Assembly: GCA_023665365.1 (NCBI GenBank)
Contig: JAMPEA010000006.1
Span: forward strand, 1 to 64,000
From: Bacillota bacterium
GTDB taxonomy: Bacteria; Bacillota; Clostridia; Christensenellales; CAG-917
DNA length: 64,000 nt
Reading direction: 5' to 3'
Shown: positions 46,138-53,402 of the stretch, one piece after another
How positions within the stretch are numbered: position 1 is the stretch's first letter
Layout: each line of letters begins with the position of its first letter
Position numbers and translations under genes: made by a program
Notes under the pieces: model-generated
What the model was told of the DNA's origin: nothing
Databases searched by the model: none
The model's input: the letters and a program-made list of their open reading frames with translations, nothing else

Positions 46138-47151
46138 TCAGTCGAGCTCTTTGCCCACGACGGGTAGCATCGGGCTAATCGAATCCACAACGTCCTTAAA
46201 CTGCTCGGGGCGTATGGACTGCGCGCCGTCGCAGAGAGCGTGCGCGGGGTCGTTGTGCACCTCTATCATAAGTCCGTCCGCGCCTGCGCCGACGGCGGCA
46301 AGGCTCATCGGCTTTACAAATCTCGATATGCCGAGCGCGTGCGACGGGTCAACGATAATCGGCAAATGCGTGCGCTCTTTGAGCACGGGGATTGCAGACA
46401 AATCAAGAGTATTGCGGGTGTAGGTTTCATAAGTCCTTATCCCGCGCTCGCAGAGAATGACGTTCGGATTGCCCTCGGACATAATGTACTCTGCGCTCAT
46501 AAGCCACTCCTCTATGGTGGCGGCGATGCCGCGCTTTAAGAGGATTGGGGTTTTGAGTTTGCCGAGCCTTTTGAGCAAATCGAAATTCTGCATATTGCGC
46601 GCGCCTACTTGAATGAGGTCAACGTCGATAAAATCGTCGATATGCTCCTCGCTCATAATCTCGGTGACGATGGGCATACCCGTTTCCGCCTTGGCTTTTT
46701 TGAGGAGCGCCAAGCCGTTTACGCCCATGCCTTGAAAGGAATAAGGCGAGGTGCGAGGTTTAAACGCGCCGCCGCGCAGCAACGTCGCGCCCGCGTTTTT
46801 GACTGCGGTCGCCACCTCTATAATCTGATTTTCGCTCTCGACCGAGCACGGACCGGCGATTATCTGAAAATGCTCCCCTCCGAATTTTTGACCGCCCACG
46901 TCTATGACGGAATCCGCAGGGTGAAACTTGCGGTTGGCGTTTTTATACGGCTCTTGCACGCGGGTGACGCTTTCGACAATATCGAGAGTGCGGATAAGCT
47001 CAATATCGACCTTCGTCGTATCGCCGACAAGCCCGATGACCGTCGAGTTTGCGCCCTCGCTCATATGTACTTTAAGTCCCAATCCCTCAACCCAGTTGAC
47101 GAGGTTTTGAATCTGTTTTTGTTCCTGATCTTTTTTTATAACGACTATCAT
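46138..47151 (-). CDS. aroF: DAHP synthase, type I-beta with N-terminal regulatory domain
   Basis: The 337-residue protein has a ferredoxin-like N-terminal domain (residues 1 to about 70, MIVVIKKDQEQKQIQNLVNW) and a TIM barrel with IIAGPCSVESENQI, LRGGAFKPRTSPYSFQG, ILLKRGIAATIEEWL, LCERGIRTYE and IVDPSHALG. This matches the Thermotoga-type enzyme, where the N-terminal domain mediates inhibition by tyrosine or phenylalanine. It condenses PEP with erythrose-4-phosphate, the committed step. It is first in the operon with its own promoter, as expected for the control point. Confidence 0.96.
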   Translation of the reverse strand: MIVVIKKDQEQKQIQNLVNWVEGLGLKVHMSEGANSTVIGLVGDTTKVDIELIRTLDIVESVTRVQEPYKNANRKFHPADSVIDVGGQKFGGEHFQIIAGPCSVESENQIIEVATAVKNAGATLLRGGAFKPRTSPYSFQGMGVNGLALLKKAKAETGMPIVTEIMSEEHIDDFIDVDLIQVGARNMQNFDLLKRLGKLKTPILLKRGIAATIEEWLMSAEYIMSEGNPNVILCERGIRTYETYTRNTLDLSAIPVLKERTHLPIIVDPSHALGISRFVKPMSLAAVGAGADGLMIEVHNDPAHALCDGAQSIRPEQFKDVVDSISPMLPVVGKELD

Positions 47152-47218
47152 AAATCCTCTTAACGTCGCGTTTAACGGCTTAGCGAATGTTTATATAATA
47201 ATATAATACATATAAAGT

Positions 47219-47247
47219 ATTATAGCAAGATAATTATTTTAATTGAA
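47219..47247 (-). promoter_or_regulatory. Promoter of the aromatic amino acid operon
   Basis: On the minus strand TTCAAT (47242-47247), a 17-bp spacer ending TTGC, and TATAAT (47219-47224) make an extended -10 promoter (TGCTATAAT). The mRNA leader would be about 60 nt. I find no T-box or terminator-antiterminator in it. Confidence 0.7.
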
Positions 47248-47360
47248 GCTAAAAAATTGCAAAAAGGCTTGAAAAGTCCCTGATTTGTAAAAAATAAAGC
47301 TGTTTTTAAACGTTCTCGCTGCTATTTTCAAAATTTGCAAATCATCCGCGTAAAAACTAA

Positions 47361-47383
47361 AAACGCACTTTATCGTGCGTTTT
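47361..47383 (-). terminator. Intrinsic terminator after the fumarase genes
   Basis: ACGCAC and GTGCGT pair around ATAAAG-type loop sequence with A- and T-runs on both sides, 35 bases beyond the beta-subunit stop codon. It separates this unit from the aro promoter. Confidence 0.75.
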
Positions 47384-47416
47384 CGTCTTATAAAGCCGTT
47401 GTTTTGGCAGCTTCGA

Positions 47417-47950
47417 TTATAGTTTGTTTTTGAAAATACTGTTTCCGCAAGCGTCAATTCCCACGATAAGAGGAAAGTTTTCGACCTCGAATCTATACAT
47501 AGCTTCCGTGCCGAGCTCGCCGTAGGCTATAAGCGTGGAGCTCTTTATACAGTCCGCATAAGTCGCGCCCGCGCCGCCGATTGCGCAAAGATACACTGCC
47601 TTATTTCGTACGATTGCATCGTACACGGCTTGCCCTCTGTCCCCCTTGCCTATGCTTGCGCCGACGCCGTTATCGTACAAGGTAGGCGCGTATTTATCCA
47701 TGCGCATAGAGGTGGTAGGTCCTGCCGAAAGCGGCTTGCCGTTTTTGTCGAAGCACGCCCCGACGTAGTATATCGCCTGCCCATCGAGATTGATAGGCAA
47801 CGCCCCGTCCGACAGTATCGCGTCGTACATTCTCTTATGCCCCGCGTCGCGCGCGGTGTAGATTGCTCCGTCGAGAAGCACCCTGTCGCCTACGCGCAGT
47901 TTTGCAAGCTCCGCCTTATCGAATGGAGCGGTCAAACGTATATATCCCAT
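47417..47950 (-). CDS. Class I fumarate hydratase beta subunit
   Basis: The 177-residue protein has the C-terminal domain motifs of iron-sulphur fumarases and L-tartrate dehydratases: VGDRVLLDGAIYTARDAGHKR, YYVGACFDKNGKPLSAGPTTS, YDNGVGASIGKGDRG and VIDA-like LIVGIDACGNSIF. With the alpha subunit, 10 bases upstream, it interconverts fumarate and malate. Sequence alone cannot exclude tartrate dehydratase; the divergent malic enzyme gene favours fumarase. Confidence 0.9.
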   Translation of the reverse strand: MGYIRLTAPFDKAELAKLRVGDRVLLDGAIYTARDAGHKRMYDAILSDGALPINLDGQAIYYVGACFDKNGKPLSAGPTTSMRMDKYAPTLYDNGVGASIGKGDRGQAVYDAIVRNKAVYLCAIGGAGATYADCIKSSTLIAYGELGTEAMYRFEVENFPLIVGIDACGNSIFKNKL

Positions 47951-47960
47951 ATTTCACCTC

Positions 47961-48797
47961 TCAAAGCGCGACGCTCGATAAGCGCTCCGCATTGCACTGG
48001 ATATTTACAGCGACGGGAAGCGCCGCTATATGCGTCGGATACTTGCCTATATGCACCGCGAGCGCGGTCGTATCTCCTCCGAAGCCCTGCGCGCCTATGC
48101 CGAGGGCGTTAATATCTTTAAGCAGTTCGCGCTCTAACTCCGCAAGGGTTTCGTCCTCGCTCGGCGCGCCGATTTCGCGCAAAAGCTGTTCCTTTGCAAC
48201 AAGCATCGCTTTTTCAGCCGTGCCGCCTATCCCTACGCCGACGACTATGGGCGGACATGGCTTTGACCCCGCTTGTTTTACAGCATCTAACACGCTGTTT
48301 TTCACGCCCTCGATGCCCGCGGACGGAGTAAGCATATATAGACGGGACATATTTTCGCTTCCGAAGCCCTTTGGCAAAAACGTGATTTTGAGGCTGTCGC
48401 CCTCAACAAGCGTGACGTGCGTGACGGCGGGAGTGTTGTCGCGCGTATTTATGCGGGTGATGGGGTCGAGCACGCTTGCGCGGTAGCCGTTTTCAACGTA
48501 GCCCCTGCGCACGCCCTCGTTCACTGCGTCTTGAAGCAATCCGCCCGAGATATGCACCTCTTGTCCAAGCCTTATAAACACGACCGCCATGCCGGTATCC
48601 TGACATACGGGGAGTTTGCGCTCCTTTGCGACCTTTGCGTTTTCGATGAGCATTTCGAGCGCGAATTTTGCGTTTTTGTCGTTCTCTTTGTCATATGCCT
48701 CCTGCATCGCGCGCGAGCAAGACGGAGTGAGCCGCGTGCACGCCTCGGTGAGCCCGTACACCGCATCGACTATTTGATTGTAAGTTATTTCTCTCAT
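47961..48797 (-). CDS. Class I fumarate hydratase alpha subunit
   Basis: The 278-residue protein has LPVCQDTGMAVVFI, SKPCPPIVVGVGIGGTAEKA and a third cysteine in NIQCNAER, together the ligands of the oxygen-sensitive 4Fe-4S cluster. DPITRINTRDNTPAVTH is also typical. It carries the catalytic cluster of the two-subunit fumarase. It diverges from malic enzyme, so malate production from fumarate and its oxidation to pyruvate may be controlled together. Confidence 0.92.
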   Translation of the reverse strand: MREITYNQIVDAVYGLTEACTRLTPSCSRAMQEAYDKENDKNAKFALEMLIENAKVAKERKLPVCQDTGMAVVFIRLGQEVHISGGLLQDAVNEGVRRGYVENGYRASVLDPITRINTRDNTPAVTHVTLVEGDSLKITFLPKGFGSENMSRLYMLTPSAGIEGVKNSVLDAVKQAGSKPCPPIVVGVGIGGTAEKAMLVAKEQLLREIGAPSEDETLAELERELLKDINALGIGAQGFGGDTTALAVHIGKYPTHIAALPVAVNIQCNAERLSSVAL

Positions 48798-48804
48798 ATC
48801 GAAA

Positions 48805-48833
48805 ATTATAAACTAAAAAACTTATATTTTCAA
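48805..48833 (-). promoter_or_regulatory. Fumarase promoter
   Basis: TTGAAA (48828-48833, minus strand), a 17-bp spacer and TATAAT (48805-48810). The -10 box is only about 10 bases from the ATG, so the leader would be very short or nearly absent. Confidence 0.7.
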
Positions 48834-48849
48834 CACATTTCGATAATGG

Positions 48850-48878
48850 TTGTTTTATTTTGCGGATTGTAGTAAAAT
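48850..48878 (+). promoter_or_regulatory. Malic enzyme promoter
   Basis: TTGTTT (48850-48855), a 17-bp spacer and TAAAAT (48873-48878), about 30 bases before the ATG. It is back to back with the fumarase promoter. Confidence 0.65.
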
Positions 48879-48908
48879 CTATCTCGGAAAACAAAATCGG
48901 AGAAAGCT

Positions 48909-50078
48909 ATGGATTATCAAAAACTCTCGCTTGAAAAGCACTTTGAATGGAAAGGCAAACTCGAAATGACATCGCGCGTCAAGGTGGACGGCAAGGACGC
49001 GCTTTCGCTTGCGTACACCCCCGGGGTCGCCGCGCCCTGCCTTGCGATAAAGGACAATCCCGATTTGTCCTACTCGCTGACCCGCCGCTGGAACACCGTA
49101 GCGGTGGTGACGGACGGCTCGGCTGTGCTCGGGCTTGGCAATATCGGACCGCTTGCGGGAATGCCCGTCATGGAGGGGAAATGCGTGCTGTTTAAGGAGT
49201 TTGCAAATATCGACGCAATCCCGATTTGCCTCGACACGCAAAACGTAGATGAGATTGTTGCGACCGTCAAGGCAATATCGCCGAGCTTCGGCGGCATAAA
49301 CTTGGAGGACATCTCCGCGCCCCGTTGCTTCGAGGTGGAGCGCAGGCTAAAAGAAATCTGCAACGTTCCCGTCTTTCACGACGACCAGCACGGCACGGCA
49401 ATCGTACTTGCCGCCGCACTCAAAAACGCACTTAAACTACTCAAAAAGGATATATCAACTGCCCGTTTGGTCATAAACGGCGCAGGAAGCGCAGGTATCG
49501 CCATTGCGGAATTTTTGCTTCTTTTAGGCGCAAAAGACCTCGTTGTGTGCGACAGGCTCGGCATAATAGACGAGACGGATAAATTCAACTGCGCGCAGAA
49601 TGCGCTTGCAACGCGTACAAATCCGCGCGGAGTAAAAGGCACTCTTGCAGACGCTGTAAAGGGCGCGGACGCGTTTATCGGCGTAAGCACCAAAGACGTA
49701 CTCTCACAAGATATGGTTCGCTCTATGGCAAACGAGCCAATCGTATTCGCAATGGCAAATCCCTCGCCCGAAATCATGCCCGAGCTCGCGCTCGAAGCGG
49801 GCGCACGCGTAGTCGCGACGGGGCGTAGCGACCTGCCAAATCAGATAAACAACGTGCTTGCGTTCCCGGGGATATTCAGAGGCGCACTCGACACGAGGGC
49901 AAGCAGTATAAACGAGCAGATGAAAATCGCCGCATCCCAAGCACTTGCCGAACTGGTCGGCGACGAGGAGCTTTGCGACACGTACATTTTGCCAAAAGCG
50001 TTTGACCCGCGCGTAGCTCCCGCAGTTGCAAACGCGGTCGCCGCCGCCGCAAAAGCGAGCGGAGTAGCAAGAATATAA
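48909..50078 (+). CDS. Malic enzyme, NAD(P)-dependent
   Basis: The 389-residue protein is a short prokaryotic malic enzyme: LSLAYTPGVAAPCLAI with the catalytic Tyr, VVTDGSAVLGLGNIGPLAG, PVFHDDQHGTAIVLAAAL with metal ligands, and the dinucleotide fold RLVINGAGSAGIAIAEF. It decarboxylates malate to pyruvate; cofactor preference is not readable with confidence. Length lacks the phosphotransacetylase-like extension of the longer class. A GGAGAAAG ribosome site precedes the ATG, and a clear terminator follows. Confidence 0.96.
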   Translation: MDYQKLSLEKHFEWKGKLEMTSRVKVDGKDALSLAYTPGVAAPCLAIKDNPDLSYSLTRRWNTVAVVTDGSAVLGLGNIGPLAGMPVMEGKCVLFKEFANIDAIPICLDTQNVDEIVATVKAISPSFGGINLEDISAPRCFEVERRLKEICNVPVFHDDQHGTAIVLAAALKNALKLLKKDISTARLVINGAGSAGIAIAEFLLLLGAKDLVVCDRLGIIDETDKFNCAQNALATRTNPRGVKGTLADAVKGADAFIGVSTKDVLSQDMVRSMANEPIVFAMANPSPEIMPELALEAGARVVATGRSDLPNQINNVLAFPGIFRGALDTRASSINEQMKIAASQALAELVGDEELCDTYILPKAFDPRVAPAVANAVAAAAKASGVARI

Positions 50079-50100
50079 AAATATATTTTGATTTAAAAGT

Positions 50101-50132
50101 AAAAACACAGCCGATTGCGACTGTGTTTTTTT
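50101..50132 (+). terminator. Terminator after malic enzyme, probably bidirectional
   Basis: AAAACACAG and CTGTGTTTT pair around a 10-nt loop, followed by more T residues on the plus strand. The convergent PH-domain gene ends 18 bases further on and may share it. Confidence 0.85.
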
Positions 50133-50149
50133 GTTATCTCATATCTTTA

Positions 50150-50686
50150 TTATCCGTTCATTGCCTTGGCAAGTTTTTCAGCCTGTCTTTGAATTTGATT
50201 CTCGTTATAATTTTCAATTGCGCTGTTTATCATATTTTTAACTTTGGCGCCGTTTTTAATCCCATCAAAATTGTGAACGTTTTTATCTCCGCTACCCGAT
50301 ATATGTATGCTGTTATAGTTTAAAAGTCTGCCCCAGAACGTAGCGTTTATGGTGACGGTATCAATCTTATCTAAGCGCAAATCCACGACGTGTATTGCCA
50401 CTACACCCGACTTACCTATTATTCGCCTGTCCGTAATTGCAAGTTCATTGCACTTAATACGTATGACTGCAACCAAAACGGGCAAAATTGACAGTATGAG
50501 CAAAACCACGCCGAAAACCGTGGCAATAGTATGGATTTCCCCATTATTAGCCACTACAAAGCAACTAATAGCAAATATCAGTATCAGCACCGACCAAATG
50601 ATTTTAGGCACCGCTTTAAGTAAACTGAATTTTACTGTTCCGAGAATTTTTTCATCGGGCATAAGATTGTTTTTTGCATAACTCAT
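50150..50686 (-). CDS. Membrane protein with bacterial PH domain
   Basis: The 178-residue protein has two hydrophobic helices at about residues 27-47 and 53-75, then a PH-like domain recognised by IKCNELAITDRRIIGKSGVV and VDLRLDKIDTVTINATFWGRLLNYNSIHI, typical of the YdbS/YdbT-like bPH family, and a charged C-terminal helix. Function of these proteins is mostly unknown. The gene lies opposite a small XRE regulator with a perfect palindrome in the shared promoter region, so it is probably the regulator's target. GAGGT lies before the ATG. Confidence 0.82.
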   Translation of the reverse strand: MSYAKNNLMPDEKILGTVKFSLLKAVPKIIWSVLILIFAISCFVVANNGEIHTIATVFGVVLLILSILPVLVAVIRIKCNELAITDRRIIGKSGVVAIHVVDLRLDKIDTVTINATFWGRLLNYNSIHISGSGDKNVHNFDGIKNGAKVKNMINSAIENYNENQIQRQAEKLAKAMNG

Positions 50687-50712
50687 AAAAAGACCTCGCT
50701 TGTTTTTTTATA

Positions 50713-50756
50713 ATTATATTAGGTCATTTGACCTATGTCAAGACTTTTGACCTAAT
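50713..50756. promoter_or_regulatory. Divergent promoters with palindromic operator
   Basis: On the minus strand TTGACA (50736-50741), 17 bp, TATAAT (50713-50718) is a perfect consensus promoter for the PH gene. On the plus strand TTGACC (50728-50733), 17 bp, CCTAAT (50751-50756) serves the XRE gene. A perfect palindrome AGGTCA-TT-TGACCT (50721-50734) fills the minus-strand spacer and overlaps the plus-strand -35 box. A half-site TTGACCT recurs at 50747-50753. One repressor could silence both genes. Confidence 0.85.
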
Positions 50757-50774
50757 CGCTAATATAATTCGATT

Positions 50775-50972
50775 ATGCCGTATATTGAAATAATAAAGCA
50801 GTTTATGATTGAAAACGATATGAGTCAGCAAAAATTTGCGGACGCTATCGGTGTTAATCAAACGACCGTCGGTCAGTGGTTGCTCGGCAAAAAGAAGCCG
50901 GGATATGACAGCATTATGATGATGTATGAGAAATTTAAAATCGAACCTAACAGTTTATTCGGAATAGAATAG
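50775..50972 (+). CDS. XRE-family helix-turn-helix regulator
   Basis: The 65-residue protein is a single Cro/CI-type DNA-binding domain: IKQFMIENDMSQQKFADAIG (helices 1-2), VNQTTVGQWLLGKKKPG (recognition helix) and a short C-terminal helix with no sensor domain. It most likely binds the AGGTCA palindrome between itself and the PH-domain gene and represses both. A strong terminator follows immediately. Confidence 0.92.
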   Translation: MPYIEIIKQFMIENDMSQQKFADAIGVNQTTVGQWLLGKKKPGYDSIMMMYEKFKIEPNSLFGIE

Positions 50973-50973
50973 T

Positions 50974-51003
50974 AAAAAGCCTCGCGTTTTGCGAGGCTTT
51001 AAT
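50974..51003. terminator. Bidirectional terminator between XRE and HAD genes
   Basis: AAAGCCTCGC and GCGAGGCTTT form a perfect 10-bp stem with a five-base loop, flanked by A- and T-runs on either side. It serves the two convergent genes. Confidence 0.92.
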
Positions 51004-51702
51004 TTATAGATTTACATTCAGGAGCTTTGCAAGTTCGCCTACGTCGCGGGCGAATATCTTTCCGCCGTGGGCGCGCAAAAAATCCTCGTCGCGATAGCCG
51101 TAGCAGACGCTTATGCACTTCAACCCCGCTCTGCTTGCGGCAAGTATATCCGCGTCGCCGTCGCCCACGTACACGGCTTCGCTTTTGTCAACCGACAGCT
51201 TTGCAAGCGCGTCGAGGAGCATATCGGGCGCGGGCTTTAATCTGACGCCCTCCCTATCGCCTTCTTGCGCATCAAAAATACCCGAAAACAGCCTGTCGTT
51301 GAGCCTCTCGACCGCCTCTTGCACCTTGTTGGATACGACGGCGGTCTTGATACCGCGCTCTTTCAACGCGTTCAGCAGTGGTACTATTCCGTCGTAGGGA
51401 TAGGTATTGTCCTCGCCGTGTTCGATATAAAAGTTTCTGAATTCCTCGCCGACGGCTTTGCACGCACTTGAAAATTTCTCTTGTCTGTCGGGACTGTCGT
51501 CGTCATTGGCTTTTAGGCTATCGGGAATTGCGCGAGCAATGAGCAATCCCACCCCGTCGCCGATAAAAGACTGCACTTCCTCGCGCGTGCGTTCGCCGTA
51601 GCCGCAAGCCCTAAGCGAATGATTTAGCGCGATATGCAAGTCTTTTAGCGTATCGAGCAAAGTCCCGTCCATATCGAAAATAACCGCTTTAAAGTCCATC
51701 AT
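51004..51702 (-). CDS. HAD-family phosphatase, phosphoglycolate-phosphatase-like
   Basis: The 232-residue protein has the four HAD motifs: AVIFDMDGTLLDT with the nucleophile Asp, VVSNK for motif II, LKPAPDM with the motif III Lys, and VYVGDGDADILAA for motif IV. A helical cap lies at about residues 20-90 (subclass C1, Gph/PGMB group). The substrate cannot be read from the sequence. Two ATGs in a row are available after GGTGA. It diverges from the YkvI-like transporter. Confidence 0.9.
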   Translation of the reverse strand: MMDFKAVIFDMDGTLLDTLKDLHIALNHSLRACGYGERTREEVQSFIGDGVGLLIARAIPDSLKANDDDSPDRQEKFSSACKAVGEEFRNFYIEHGEDNTYPYDGIVPLLNALKERGIKTAVVSNKVQEAVERLNDRLFSGIFDAQEGDREGVRLKPAPDMLLDALAKLSVDKSEAVYVGDGDADILAASRAGLKCISVCYGYRDEDFLRAHGGKIFARDVGELAKLLNVNL

Positions 51703-51793
51703 AGTTCACCGTCCGCACTTAATATACATTTGTACAATAACTTATTATAGCATTTTCTTCATAATCGTCAACAGGCGGGCATAATTTTTGTAG

Positions 51794-52960
51794 ATGAAAA
51801 AGTCCTTAAAGACAACCTTTTTATATATAGGGACGGCGATAGGCGCGGGATTTTCGTCGGGCAAGGAGATAGCGCTGTTTTTCGGAGACGCGTCGCCTTT
51901 CAACGTAGCGATTTCGTCGGTGTTTATGGCGCTCCTATGCGGGCTTTTTCTGATTGTAGGCAAGCTGGGGCTTATGCCCAAAAACAGACTTATGGGGCTA
52001 TGTATATTTTTCTCGGCAGGCATATCGCTATGCTCCATGTGCGCGGGCGGAGAGTTTGTGATGCGCTCGATGACGGGCTTGCCGATGCTGGGGCTTGCTA
52101 TGGCGATACTCGGCGCGATAATCGTAATCCTCGGCATAGAAAAGATAAAGTTTGTAAACACGATTATAGTCCCCCTCATCGTCGTATGCGTGGCTATGAT
52201 ATTTTTCAAGCTCGACCCGCAAAATCACACGTTGCCCTTCAATATCGCAAAGCCGATTTTGTATAGCGGACTCGACGTGCTGCTTGGCGGAGTGATAATC
52301 TCCGAGGAAGGCAAAAAGATGAGCTATAAGGAGATATTTCTCACCTGCGGATTTATCTCCGTTTGTCTGTTCGCCCTGCTGTTTATGCTCCAAACGGTGG
52401 TTTTAGCTGACGAAATAGGCACTTCAATGCCCGTTTTAGCGGTTTCGGAAAAATTCGGACTTAAAGCCGCGTGCGGAGTTTTGATTGCGGGCGCGATATT
52501 TACGACGCTTGTATCCTCCCTAAAAATCGCGTCCGACCGCATATCGGGCGCGCTTGCGAGCACGAAAAAACTCGCCAGATTCGGCGAGCGAGATTATCGC
52601 GCGATAATAGTATTCGGCTGTCTTGTTATCGCCTATCCAATAAGTTTCGTAGGCTTCGACAATATTGTAGACACTATGTATCCGTTTATAAGCTGGTGCG
52701 GAATAGCGCTGACCGCGATAGTGTTTTTGCGTCTGCTTGCAAGGTGTATCAGGCGCGCGCTGTCAGTGATTGTAGTCAAAAGAAACGTCAGTCGTGACAG
52801 TCGCACCCGTCATGATGCGAATGGTCGTGATGACAATCACACTCGTCGTAGTTGTGGTGGCAGTCGCAATCGTCATCGTCGCAGTCGTCTTGACGCTCGT
52901 CGTCTGCCCAAAGCCCCTCGAAGGGCGATTTGCGGTCGTCCTCCTCGTCCAAACCTTTGA
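51794..52960 (+). CDS. YkvI-like membrane transporter, C-terminus uncertain
   Basis: The first 330 residues form about ten transmembrane helices, beginning TTFLYIGTAIGAGFSSGKEI, a glycine-rich first helix found in YkvI and other APC-fold transporters. No substrate is known. After residue 330 (LRLLARCIRRALS) the sequence becomes a polar Arg/Asn/His stretch of about 55 residues encoded opposite the Asp/His-rich tail of the next gene, unlike anything expected in a transporter. The original stop codon may have been lost; a frame change near 52765 would stop at once (TGA). The gene thus overlaps its convergent neighbour by 173 bases. Confidence 0.75.
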   Translation: MKKSLKTTFLYIGTAIGAGFSSGKEIALFFGDASPFNVAISSVFMALLCGLFLIVGKLGLMPKNRLMGLCIFFSAGISLCSMCAGGEFVMRSMTGLPMLGLAMAILGAIIVILGIEKIKFVNTIIVPLIVVCVAMIFFKLDPQNHTLPFNIAKPILYSGLDVLLGGVIISEEGKKMSYKEIFLTCGFISVCLFALLFMLQTVVLADEIGTSMPVLAVSEKFGLKAACGVLIAGAIFTTLVSSLKIASDRISGALASTKKLARFGERDYRAIIVFGCLVIAYPISFVGFDNIVDTMYPFISWCGIALTAIVFLRLLARCIRRALSVIVVKRNVSRDSRTRHDANGRDDNHTRRSCGGSRNRHRRSRLDARRLPKAPRRAICGRPPRPNL

Positions 52961-53402
52961 GGTAGCGATAAAGCGGGTCGTCGGAAAAATCCTCTTTTAA
53001 GTCGAAATCTCCGCCGAGCTCCTCAACGGCGTTGCGCAGTTCCATATACTCGTTGTAGTTGGGCTCGTACTCGTCGCAGAACGTCTTTAAAACCTGTATG
53101 CCCTGTTCGTCGCCGTAGCTCCCGATGAGCTTTGCAAACAGCGCGACGTCCTCGCCCTTATAGAGGTAGCTTACAAGCCCCATAAAAATCGCCTTGTTGC
53201 CCTTGTACTGCGCAAGCACTTCCATGAGCATCTTGCCCGTGTCGCCGTCGAGCGAATAGGATTTTTTAAGCATCTCGTCCACGATTTCGTCGCAGTCTTC
53301 GAGCAGATATTCGTACGCTTCGAGGCGCACGTTATAAGGAATACTCTCGTCGAGCATAGTATCGAGCATTTCAAGCATTTGTTCTCTATTCTTTTCCGTC
53401 AT
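52788..53402 (-). CDS. Acidic protein with His/Asp/Cys-rich tail
   Basis: The 204-residue protein is helical and acidic to about residue 165 (repeating patterns such as LEAYEYLLEDCDEIVDEMLK resemble HEAT/TPR-type helices). It then ends in a tail made almost only of Asp, His and Cys (CDDDDCDCHHNYDECDCHHD and more). Such a tail should bind divalent metals; this is inference from composition. The start overlaps the end of the TPR gene by 17 bases. The tail-coding region is antisense to the 3' end of the YkvI-like gene. I do not recognise the family. Confidence 0.75.
   Translation of the reverse strand: MTEKNREQMLEMLDTMLDESIPYNVRLEAYEYLLEDCDEIVDEMLKKSYSLDGDTGKMLMEVLAQYKGNKAIFMGLVSYLYKGEDVALFAKLIGSYGDEQGIQVLKTFCDEYEPNYNEYMELRNAVEELGGDFDLKEDFSDDPLYRYLKGLDEEDDRKSPFEGLWADDERQDDCDDDDCDCHHNYDECDCHHDHSHHDGCDCHD

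Noticed and set aside
47152-47218. T-box or amino acid attenuator before aroF
   Set aside because: The leader is only about 60 nt, with no specifier stem, no GGTGG-type T-box sequence and no terminator hairpin.
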